64,000 nt of DNA from Rhodococcus jostii RHA1. GTDB lineage: Bacteria > Actinomycetota > Actinomycetes > Mycobacteriales > Mycobacteriaceae. The stretch's first letter is position 1; the number at the start of each line of letters is the position of its first letter. Under the pieces are notes generated by a model, which was not told the DNA's origin, did not search any database, and saw nothing but the letters and a program-made list of their open reading frames with translations. The position numbers and the translations under genes are program-made. The stretch spans positions 5,770,501-5,834,500 of the forward strand of contig NC_008268.1 of the NCBI RefSeq assembly GCF_000014565.1, read 5' to 3'. This document shows positions 8,038-17,200 of this stretch, piece by piece.

Positions 8038-8172
8038 GACGTCGGGGGAAGGCGGGGTTTCCGCGCCGGCTGTCGGATGGGGTCCGCCGGACGCGAGCTG
8101 ATCATAAACAGGCAGGTCGGCTACCCGCCAGTTCGGCTCGTGTGCGTATACCACCCGAATGACAAACGGCTG
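8038..8172. repeat. Imperfect direct repeat, copy 2 (about 130 bp)
   Basis: This copy matches 6636-6768 along most of its length and ends about 37 bp upstream of the minus-strand 30-codon gene. On the minus strand it reads GTTTATGATCAGCTCG, with TATGAT as a possible -10 box; copy 1 has the weaker ATTTAGATCAGCTCG at the same place. A shorter, poorer match (GGTCCGCCGGCG..GAGATCAG) occurs near 8421-8445, upstream of the 48-codon gene. Confidence 0.65.
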
Positions 8173-8200
8173 AGTCATTTCTGGCCGGCACTGAATACAG

Positions 8201-8347
8201 CTATTCCCTATCAGGTGTCGCGGTCAGGTTGGTGAGCAGTGGTTTCAACTGCGCTTCGAGTTGCATGACGCCGATGAGGTCGCCCTTCCCGTAGGCGTGC
8301 TTCAGGAGGGCGGCAAGGTCGTAGAGGCGGTCGGGAATGGACTGCAT
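8201..8347 (-). CDS. 48-aa helical hypothetical peptide
   Basis: ATG at 8347 preceded by CCGGAGG with 6-base spacing, a near-consensus ribosome binding site. The peptide is MQSIPDRLYDLAALLKHAYG followed by KGDLIGVMQLEAQLKPLLTN and a short polar tail. It is predicted to be almost all helix with heptad-like leucines and no signal or membrane segment. It lies upstream of, and in the same direction as, the 30- and 31-aa peptide genes. Its function is unknown; a helper, immunity or chaperone-like partner of the hydrophobic peptides would fit the layout. Confidence 0.55.
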   Translation of the reverse strand: MQSIPDRLYDLAALLKHAYGKGDLIGVMQLEAQLKPLLTNLTATPDRE

Positions 8348-8986
8348 GCCGAACCTCCGGAGCGCGTGGCCGAGCTAATGCTCATTGAGAATATGGGGAG
8401 CGTCGGCGTCACAACGATGTGGTCCGCCGGCGTTGAGATCAGCGAGTGGGGTCGAAACCCCGTCGGAACCAGGGGGCGAACAGCGGCGGGGTCGCTGCAC
8501 TGGCGCTTGGTTGGGATCGCCACCAGTGTGCGTTGAGCCTATCCGCGGGTTCGGTTTGCCGTTACAGCGTCGGGCGAGTATGTCACCGCCGACTGCCTCC
8601 CACTCTGCCGCGAAAGCTGGTTCTCGAACCCGCTGCACGCCAGTCGTTGTCAACGTGCGATGTACGTGAAGGTGTCGGGGGGTGCGCGATGCTACGGGCT
8701 ACGGTTGATCTGGTTTGTGGTCACTTTTCCGGGGTTCTGGATGGTTTTTCTGTAGGTCATGTATTGCGCTGGCCCACTTCGAGATTGATGTGTATGGGCG
8801 ATACACCAACTCGAGAGCTGTCCGCCGTCGTCGCCGCATCGCGAAGGAGCGGGTCGGATCGCGGGAGGAACTCGTGCCAGCCGCTCCCCTGCTGTTGCAA
8901 AGTCTTTCAACTCGTGTAGAAAGAACGAGTGCCCGGCAGGGGTACGGATCGAGATTCCAACACCATCGCCTCAGTAGGAGTGAAAT
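8348..8986. other. Region without a confident gene
   Basis: 639 bp. Open frames here on both strands lack ribosome binding sites and protein-like composition. Near 8421-8445 is a partial match to the 130-bp repeat. TTGCAA (about 8894) and TAGAAA (about 8916), 16 bases apart, are a possible promoter for the 30-codon gene at 8987. Confidence 0.4.
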
Positions 8987-9079
8987 ATGTCTGTAGATTT
9001 CGCCAGCATCGCGGATCTGATCAACTTCTTTGCTTCGTTCCTGACCTTCGGGTCGGAGGGTGGATCTACCGGAGTGTAA
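8987..9079 (+). CDS. 30-aa amphipathic peptide with its own terminator
   Basis: ATG at 8987 with TAGGAG 6 bases upstream. The peptide starts MSVDFASIADLINFFASF and continues LTFG to a flexible SEGGSTGV end. It has an acidic N-terminus and one amphipathic hydrophobic helix, with no signal peptide. Size and composition resemble corynebacterial PorA/PorH-type channel peptides. The gene is isolated, with a perfect hairpin 15 bp after the stop, which argues for a real, highly transcribed small gene. It is not obviously homologous to the two minus-strand MD-VW-GM peptides. Confidence 0.7.
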   Translation: MSVDFASIADLINFFASFLTFGSEGGSTGV

Positions 9080-9094
9080 TCCATTACCGATCTG

Positions 9095-9130
9095 AAACTG
9101 GGGCTCACAGAACGCTGTGGGCCCCAGTTT
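9095..9130 (+). terminator. Strong terminator of the 30-aa peptide gene
   Basis: Arms AAACTGGGGCTCACAG (9095-9110) and CTGTGGGCCCCAGTTT (9115-9130) pair over 16 bp with one G-T pair and an AACG loop. The run of A on one side and T on the other makes it a good intrinsic terminator for the + strand. Confidence 0.88.
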
Positions 9131-9253
9131 TGGTATCCGTGTCATCTGGTGTGGGGCCTTCACCCGCTCGACCAGGTGCGTGGCACGATCGGGAAGGACC
9201 GATTCGAGCGTGCGCGCAGTTCGGCGGCCGGCGCTTGTCTTCCGTTGCCGTGG

Positions 9254-9409
9254 TTACGCGGCGTTTTGGTCGTGAGGCCCGCCGGTCCGGCTCTTGCGCC
9301 GGCGAGGCAACTTTTCGCGGCGGTCTTTCTGCCGGGCTGCTTTCCCGATGAGTATTGCGAGTGGCATCGACAACACCGCCCACGCTATGACGATCCATAT
9401 CCACCACAC
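9254..9409 (-). CDS. Small single-pass membrane protein (51 aa)
   Basis: GTG at 9409 opens a 51-codon frame starting MWWIWIVIAWAVLSMPLAIL, one clear transmembrane segment, followed by a strongly basic tail (KAARQKDRREKLPRRRKSR). A GTG at 9427 would add six residues. No clear ribosome binding site is visible, but the Trp-rich membrane segment with a basic cytoplasmic tail is typical of small actinobacterial membrane proteins. It could be the third gene of a minus-strand group with the nuclease and the unknown gene upstream. Confidence 0.5.
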   Translation of the reverse strand: MWWIWIVIAWAVLSMPLAILIGKAARQKDRREKLPRRRKSRTGGPHDQNAA

Positions 9410-9538
9410 GACACCAGTATGCCGCACCTGTGCGGCCGTCCAATCTAACGTACTGGGGATTCCTATCTGCGAAAATGCTGAGAATTCACGAGGGAGTCAG
9501 GGCGTCGAACTGGCGGTCGAAAGCGCGTCGTGAGCCGT

Positions 9539-9937
9539 TCACCACAGGTGGTCGCCCACGCCATGTTGTGGGTCCCAGAACTCGATCGTCGTCGAGCGAC
9601 GCACCGGGCTCTGGCGTCCGATCAGAGCCCGGTCGGCTTTCGCGGGTTTGCTCAAGTGGAAGTGGCGGAGCCCCTGGGTGGTTGGGGCCGACACGCCGAG
9701 AATGGGCCAGACTTCTGCGATGACACCGGCGGCGTTTGTTGCGATCAGTAATACGCGTTCGCCTGTTGCGAGGCGCTGATGGAGCCTTGTGACCATCGCA
9801 TCCGAGATATCGCGGTCGACGCGCGCGTCCTCGGCCGACGATTCGAGTGAGTGTGGACCGCGGAGAGACACCACGATTGCTGGATCGGCAGGAGCCGCGG
9901 GGTGGTCGGGCGTCACGGATTTCCTTGTCGTTCGCAC
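9539..9937 (-). CDS. Hypothetical protein downstream of the nuclease
   Basis: 132 aa from GTG 9937, 42 bp after the nuclease stop on the same strand. I do not recognise it. The first 45 residues are polar; the part from about residue 48 (MVTRLHQRLATGERVLLIAT, then AAGVIAEVWPILGV) looks like a small soluble alpha/beta domain, so the true start may be that internal ATG at about 9796. No signal peptide. It may form an operon with the nuclease gene. Confidence 0.45.
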   Translation of the reverse strand: MRTTRKSVTPDHPAAPADPAIVVSLRGPHSLESSAEDARVDRDISDAMVTRLHQRLATGERVLLIATNAAGVIAEVWPILGVSAPTTQGLRHFHLSKPAKADRALIGRQSPVRRSTTIEFWDPQHGVGDHLW

Positions 9938-9979
9938 CAGAAGGGGCGTGTGGGAGGAGGATGGTTCGGGGCGAACCGG

Positions 9980-10591
9980 TCAAGGGGCCGGCCGGGGCCC
10001 CGGGTCTGGACTGGGTGCTGCAACCGGGATGCTCCCATCGCACGTCCACAAGCCGCGGTGGGTATCGCGCGCCCCCGCTTCGGCTGAGAGCAGCTGGCTG
10101 GCAAGGCGTACATGGTCGGTGGCGTGTGCCCGTGCTGCGCCCTCGCGGGCAGCCTTGATCGCGTAGTCGCCGTCCATGTCATTGTCGAGAACAACGCGCC
10201 GGACGAGCGCGCCGGTGGGATCGGTATTCGGCAGTGTCGCCTCTGCCGACAGCATGACCCGCCGGCCCAGGAGGTGGTCCCTGGCGAACTGCGTCGACTG
10301 CGCGGCCCAGCATTGCTCGCCCTCGGGTGCGTCGATGCCCACAACACTGACAGCGAAGATCTCGCTCTTGTCGAGGTATCGCGCCACCAGTGTGTCTCCG
10401 TCGACAACATCGACGACTTGCGCCGCCGCTGCCGCACCGTCCAGTGCGACTGGGTAAGCCGCCGCGGGGCACGCGACCGCGCACGCAATACTCAGAGCGC
10501 ACAGTGCGACCGCGGAGGGTGCGAGAAGGCGGCGCCGATGAGCTCCTCGATGGTGAGCGGCGCGAATCGCGGGGATGCGTGTGACCGGCAT
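9980..10591 (-). CDS. Secreted thermonuclease (SNase-fold) family protein
   Basis: 203 aa; ATG with CAGGAGAACA upstream. The N-terminus is Arg/His-rich, then hydrophobic (LLAPSAVALCALSIACAVAC) and ends in an Ala-rich signal cleavage region near residue 46. The SNase fold shows VVDVVDGDTLVARY (about residues 59-72) and VVGIDAPEGEQC (about 83-94), the calcium and phosphate binding strands of micrococcal nuclease. RRVVLDNDMDGDYAIKAAREG and CDG near the C-terminus match the family layout. The expected role is an extracellular phosphodiesterase acting on DNA or RNA. The Pro-rich tail (SPDPGPRPAP) is a linker or wall-spanning tail. Confidence 0.85.
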   Translation of the reverse strand: MPVTRIPAIRAAHHRGAHRRRLLAPSAVALCALSIACAVACPAAAYPVALDGAAAAAQVVDVVDGDTLVARYLDKSEIFAVSVVGIDAPEGEQCWAAQSTQFARDHLLGRRVMLSAEATLPNTDPTGALVRRVVLDNDMDGDYAIKAAREGAARAHATDHVRLASQLLSAEAGARDTHRGLWTCDGSIPVAAPSPDPGPRPAP

Positions 10592-11238
10592 TGTTCTCCT
10601 GAAAGCCCACTAGGGGAGATGGTGGCGTCGTGGGGAGTGGACCATCGAGCCGTGCTGCCCGCGGGGACGGATTCGAAGTCGGCTTGGCGAGTGCAGAGGG
10701 AAAGTTGCTAATCGTCTGCTGGTGCCGCTCATGCGCGGGCGCGCGGACCGCAGATCACTGATTCTCCTCATGCTTTGCTGGACCTGCACCCAGTCGGGGC
10801 GCGCGGGTCCGGGTTGTTGGAAGATACATACCAGACGAACTCGGCGTAACAGATACTTGCCTGCGGCGTCGGAGGACGGCATCGTCCACTCGTCCCCGCG
10901 TGCGCGCAGGAGCCGAGGGGCCGCGGCCCCGAGCGGATTCCGGCTCACGCGCGGAGACGGACGCGCCGTCCCAGTGTGGTTGACGGAGGCATCGGAGCTG
11001 CTTTGCGATGTTGGTCACTGAGCGGCTTCCCGTTCGTGTCCGGCCGCCAGGGTGGACGAAAGTGGCCGAGCGATAACTGACATACACCGCTCGAGTCCGA
11101 GACGTGTATGGGACCCCCGCTTCGACGGCGGTGCTTCGGCAGGTAAATTTTCGGCCGGAAACAATATTGGGCGGTACTGGGTCCTGCGGGTGTTCGACCC
11201 AGGTGCTCAGGCTTGATGTGGAGAGCTGGAACAATCAG
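10592..11238. other. Intergenic region upstream of NRPS 1, with a hairpin
   Basis: 647 bp between the divergent nuclease and NRPS genes. No supported gene is seen. An inverted repeat CTGGGTC (11177-11183) / GACCCAG (11196-11202) lies about 40 bp before the chosen NRPS start and could be an operator or leader hairpin. I found no sequence like the actinobacterial iron-regulator box (TTAGGTTAGGCTAACCTAA type). Confidence 0.45.
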
Positions 11239-14200
11239 GTGTCATCGCTGGACAATCTCGATAGCAGTTCTCCTCATACAGAGTCCGTGACCGGAAACAC
11301 TCCGGGGAAATCCGATCTCTTTCCTCTTTCTGCTGCTCAACGCGGTATCTGGTTCGCCCAGCACCTCCTCGGCGAGGTGCCCATCGCGATCGCTCAGTAC
11401 GTCGAGATCGCCGATTTCGACCTCGACATCGACCTGCTGAGCGCGATCGGGCCGGTCGCGCTCAGGGAACTCGGCACGGGACTGCTTCGGGTCGTCGAGT
11501 GGGATGGTGAGCCGTTCCAGCAGATCGACGAGGCGCTCGCATTCGAGATGACTCATCTCGATCTCCGGTCCGAAGACGATCCGCTGGTAGTCGCGCAAGC
11601 ATGGATGCGCGCCGAGTACAGCAGCCCTATCGACCTCGTGAACGACCGGCTGATTCGCACGGCGATGCTGCGTCTCGCCGACGATCACTACTACTGGTAC
11701 TCACGAATCCATCACATCGCGCTCGACGGCTTCGGTGCGATGACGTTCATGAACCGGGCAGCGGAGTTGTACACCGCAGCAGTGGAGGGGCGTGAACCAG
11801 CGACGTTCCAGGCCAGCGGATTGCGTGAGATCGTCGAGGAGGAGGCGCGCTATCGCACCTCCACCCGGTTCGAGAAGGACCGCACGCACTGGGCCGATCG
11901 CAGCCGTGACTTTCCGCACCCGATCAGCCTCGCCGGGCGCGCCGCCGGCCTCGGCACCCCCTCGCTGGTGGCCAGTGCACCGCTGCCCAGCGCCACGGAG
12001 GTCGCCTTGCGGAGACTGCTCGAGCAGCAGCAGGGCGCGACATTCGCGGTCGCCGCGGTCGCTGCCGTAACCGCCTTCCTGTCACGCCTGACGGGCGAGG
12101 GCGATATCGTGCTGAGCCTGCCGGTCTCGGCGCGCACTACCGCGAAGCTACGCAACTCGGGTGGCATGGTGTCGAACGTGGTCCCGATCCGCCTCCCGGT
12201 GCACGCCGAGACGACCTTCGCGGACTTAATCCGGCAAACGCAGCTGGAGTTGACCGGCGCGCTGCGGCATCAGCGGTACCGGCACGAAGACATTCGGCGG
12301 GACGCCGGCGTCGGGGGCGGCCGGCGCGGCTTCTTCGGACCGTCGATCAACATCATGATGTTCCACGACGAGATTCGGCTCGGCCCCGCGATCGGCCGCC
12401 TCCACGTGCTGACCACCGGGCCGGTCGAGGACCTCGCCGTCAACATCTATCCCGGCGTCGCGGGCCACCCGGCGCATATCGACTTCGAGGCCAACCCCAA
12501 TCTGTACACCGAGGAGCAACTCCGCAGTCACCACGCGCGGTTCCTCGAATTCTTCGCCGCCGTCGTGGAGTCTGCCGCCGGCGACCGCATCGGTACCCTC
12601 GACGTGCTTCACGCCGATGAACGAGCAGATCTGGTCCCGTTCCACGGCCCCCGGATCCAGCCGTCCCGGCTGCTTCCGGAACTGCTGGCCGACGGGGTGA
12701 CTGCCGCACCGAACGGCGCCGCGATCCAAGCGTCGGGTCGGGAGATCAGCTATCGGGATCTCGACGCGGATTCAAACCGGTTGGCGCGATTGCTGATCGA
12801 GGCGGGCGCCGGGCCGGAGACCTGTGTGGCTCTGAGTCTGCCCCGGTCTGCGGAGTCCCTCCTCGCGTTCTGGGCGGTTGCGAAGACCGGAGCCGCGTTC
12901 GTGCCGATCGACCCGAAACTTCCGACCGAGCGGATCACGCACATGCTCGCGGATTCGGGTGCGCTCGTCGGGATCACTCTGGATGAGCTTTGCCCGTCGT
13001 TGCCGGACACCACCAGCTGGATAGTCCTCGACGACGTTACGGTGCGCGTGCGTTGTGCCCGTCTGTCCGATGCGGCGATCACCGACTGGGATCGGCGAGC
13101 CCCGCTGTCGGTCCACAACGCGGCCTACATGATCTACACGTCCGGCTCGACCGGCGTTCCCAAGGGTGTTGTCGTCACGCACAACGGGCTGGCGAACTTC
13201 GCGGCCACCGCCAGGCCGGAACTCGGTGTCACCCGCGAATCGCGAGTTCTGCGGTTCTCATCGGCCAGTTTCGACGCGTCCGTGTTCGAGATGATCCAGG
13301 CATTCAGCGTCGGCGCCACGATGGTCGTCGCACCACCCGAGATGTACGGCGGCGGTGAACTGGTCGATCTGCTGCGCGAACAGCGGGTGACCCATATCAT
13401 TTCGGCTCCTACCGTACTGAACACCGTCGACCCGCGTGGGCTCGAGCAGCTCGAGGCCGTAGTGGTCGGCGGGGACGTGTGTACTCCGGACCTCGTCGAG
13501 CGGTTCGGCGCGGTGTGCCGGTTCACCAACAGCTACGGGCCGACCGAGGCGACGATCATCATCACGGTCGGGGAGCCGTTGGCTCCGGGTGCGCCGATCA
13601 CCATCGGTCGGCCGATCCAGGGCGCGAGCGTCGTCGTGCTCGACCGCAAGATGCGGTCGGTGCCGGTCGGGGTGGTGGGTGAGCTGTATCTCGCCGGGCC
13701 AGCGCTGGCCCGCGGCTACCACAATCGGCACACACTGACCGCGGAACGGTTCGTGGCCAACCCCTTCGGCGAGCCGGGTTCGCGACTCTATCGGACCGGT
13801 GACGAGGTGCGCTGGGTGCGCTCTCCGGGGGCGGCCGGCGACGACTACGCCCTCGAGTTCATCGGTCGGTCCGACTCCCAGGTCAAGATCCGCGGGTTTC
13901 GTATCGAGCTCGGCGAGATCGACGCGGCACTACTGGCGCAGTGCGGTGTCAATTTCGCGGCTACCGTCATTCAGCAGACCGCCGGTGGAACGGCGACCCT
14001 GGTTTCGTACGTGCGTCTGGACGCCGGCTGCGAATTCGATCCTGCTGCGATCGTCGAGGGCGTCGCAGCCGTCGTGCCCTCGCACATGGTGCCCCCGATA
14101 GTGATGCGGCTCGAGCATGTGCCGGTGACTGCGGCCGGCAAACTCGACCGCAGCGCCCTGCCACAGCCACATTTCGGCTCCCGAGACCACGAATTCCGCG

Positions 14201-17200
14201 CCCCGTCGACGTCGGCGGAGAAGCTGCTCGCCGACCTTGTCGCCGAGACGCTCGGGCTGGAACGGGTCAGTGTGGACGACTCACTGTTCGGGCTCGGTGG
14301 CGACAGCATCGTCGCGATGCAGATCGCCGCCCGCGCCAGAGCACTCGGACTCGGGTTCACCGCGCGGGCGGTCTTCGAGCACAAGACCATCGCCGCAATC
14401 GCCCGGGTGGCAGAGCAGGTCGAACCGGAATCAGCGGTCCTACTCCGAGAACTGGCCGGCGGGGGTGTCGGCCGTATCCCGCTGACGCCGATCATGTACT
14501 CGATGCTCGAGCGGGGCCCCTTCGCCGACTTTTCCCAAGCGCTGCTGCTGACCCTGCCCGCCGATGTCGACTCGAATCGGTTGAGCGCGACGTTGGCGGC
14601 GGTGCTCGATCATCATGATGTGTTGCGCTCGAGGTTCTTCCACGACGGCAGTAGCTGGGTGTTCGAAACGAGTGACACCGGATCCGTGGCAACCGACCGG
14701 CTGATCTCGCAGATCCCGGCGGTGGCGGCGCCGGGCAGTCGTGCGTTCACCGAAATGGTGAGGGCTGAATATGCGGCCGCGGTGAGTCGTCTCGACCCGG
14801 AAAACGGGATCATGCTGCAGCTCGTCTGGTTTGCACCGGACACCGTGCAGGCGCGCGGCCGGTTGCTGATCGTCGCGCATCACTTGGTGGTGGACGGGGT
14901 GTCGTGGCGGGTGCTCTTGCCGGACTTCGCGATGGCGTGGCTTCGACTGGGTGCCGGACAAACCTCGGTATCGGCTCCTGTGGGCACCTCGTTCCGCCGC
15001 TGGGCCCACGGCGTGCGGGACGCCGCCGACCGTGGCGCGCACGCCGGTGAACTGGCGTACTGGCAGCAGGTTCTCGGCGGCCGTGATCCGTTGATCGGCG
15101 CTCGTGCGATCGAGCCGTCAACCGACACCATGGCTACGACCGAGCGGGTGCACATCGAAGTCAGCGCCGCCGTGACGGAGACCGTACTCTCGCACCTTCC
15201 GGACGTCTTCGGGTGCGGGGTCAACGATGGTCTCCTCTCCGCGCTGGCGTTGGCTATGGCCGAGTGGCGGCGCTCGCGCGGTGTCGACGAACCGTCTGTG
15301 CTGCTGACGTTGGAAGGTCATGGCCGCGAGGAAGACGCCGTGGCGGGCGCCGACGTCGCGGGTACCGTCGGTTGGTTCACCAGTGCCTTCCCGGTTCGGC
15401 TCGAGGTGCCCGTCGTCGAGCTCGCCGAGGCTTTCGAGGGCGGACACGCCGCCGGTGACGTCATCAAGGCCGTCAAGGAGCAACTCGTCGCCGTGCCCGC
15501 CCGCGGCGTCGGATACGGGGTGCTTCGGTACCTCGACGAGACCACCGTGCCGATACTCGCGGCCCTGCCGACGCCCCAGATCAGCTTCAACTACCTGGGC
15601 CGGCTCGGCGGGCAGCACCTTGCGGAGGAGTTGCAGGAACTGGGCTGGATGCCGGACCCGGAGACTCCGGATCTCATCGCGGCGAGCGGGTCCGCCATGG
15701 CGGTGGCGGCGACGATCGATATCAACGCCGTTGTCGTCGACAGCCCCGAGGGGCCTCGCCTGGTGGCGTCGTTCGCCTACCCGCGCGGGGTGCTCCGGGA
15801 CTCCGACGTCGCGACACTGGCGGATCTGTGGCGGCGCGCCCTCGACGGTCTCGCCGCCCACACCGCACTTCCCGGGGCGGGCGGTCTGACGCCGTCCGAT
15901 CTGCCGCTGGTGTCGGTGGGCCAGCAGCAAATCGAGCGTTGGGAACGGCGGTTCCCCGCCTTGCGCGAGGTCTGGTCGTTGTCCCCGCTGCAGTCCGGGC
16001 TGCTGTTCCACGCCACTCTTGCCGCCGAGACTCTCGACGTGTACACCGCGCAACTGCGCATCGATCTCGAGGGTGCGGTCGACGCCGTGCGGCTGCGCGA
16101 GGCGGCGTCCGGCCTACTCGCTCACCATCCGGGCCTGCGGACCGCCTTCGTGTACGACGACGACGGAGTGCCCGCGCAGTTGGTGGTCGACGATGTAGAG
16201 CTGCCTTGGGAAGAGGTCGATCTCGTCGGGACCGACACCGCCGATGGCGAGCTGATCCGTTTGCTTGCCGAGCACCGCACCGCCCGATTCGACCTGACCG
16301 GGCCGCCGCTGCTGCGGCTGCTGCTTGTTCGCACCGCACCCGAGCGTTACGTGCTTGCTTTGACGAATCATCACATCATTCTCGACGGCTGGTCGATGCC
16401 ACTGCTGGTGCGCGAGCTGCTGGTTCGGTACGCCGCCGGAGGCGCCCCGGCCGCACTGCCGGAGCCGCCCCCGTACCGAACCTATCTGCACTGGGCGGCG
16501 AACCGCGATACCGACGAATCGGCCCGTGTCTGGGACACCGCGCTCGACGGATTCGCGGAGCCCACGCTGCTCGTGCCCCAGGCATCGTCCCCTACGCACT
16601 ACGGTGTGCCGGGTGAGGTCGACGTCGCGCTGCCCGTCACGCTGATCGAGGCACTCGCGGCCCTGACGCAGCGCGGTGGGGTCACCATGAATACGGTGGT
16701 ACAGGCGGCGTGGGGACTGGTGTTGTCCCGGCTGCTCTCCCGCGACGATGTCGTTTTCGGCACCACGGTCTCGGGTCGACCTGCGCAGCTGCCGGGCGTC
16801 GAGAACATGCTGGGGCTGTTCATCAACACGCTGCCCGTGCGAGTGCAGGTGGATCCGGGTGAAACCCTCGAGCAGCTGCTCACCCGACTGCAGGACGAGC
16901 AGGCGACGCTGCTCGATCACCATCACATCGGGCTCGGTGACATCCAGTCGCGTGTGGGGCTGGGGAACCTGTTCGACACGTTGTCCGTGTTCGAGTCGTA
17001 TCCCGTGGACAAGTCCGGGTTCGACGAGCACACCGACATCGCGGGTATGCGTGTGAGCGGCATCGATGCCCGTGATGCCACGCACTATCCGATCACTGTG
17101 CTGTCGATCCTCGAACCACGCTTGCGGCTGAGTCTGCGCTACCAGCCGGCAGTCGTCGACCGCGATACGGCCACGACGCTCGCGGCCCGCATGACCCGGG

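Noticed and set aside
8692..8910. Overlapping frames on both strands before the 30-codon gene
   Set aside because: No ribosome binding site, mixed Arg/Ser/Cys composition; likely chance frames.
10592..11238. Iron-regulator (IdeR/DmdR) box upstream of NRPS 1, as expected for a siderophore gene
   Set aside because: No sequence close to the 19-bp palindrome was found here or upstream of NRPS 2, and no siderophore transport or dihydroxybenzoate genes are present, so a siderophore assignment is not supported.
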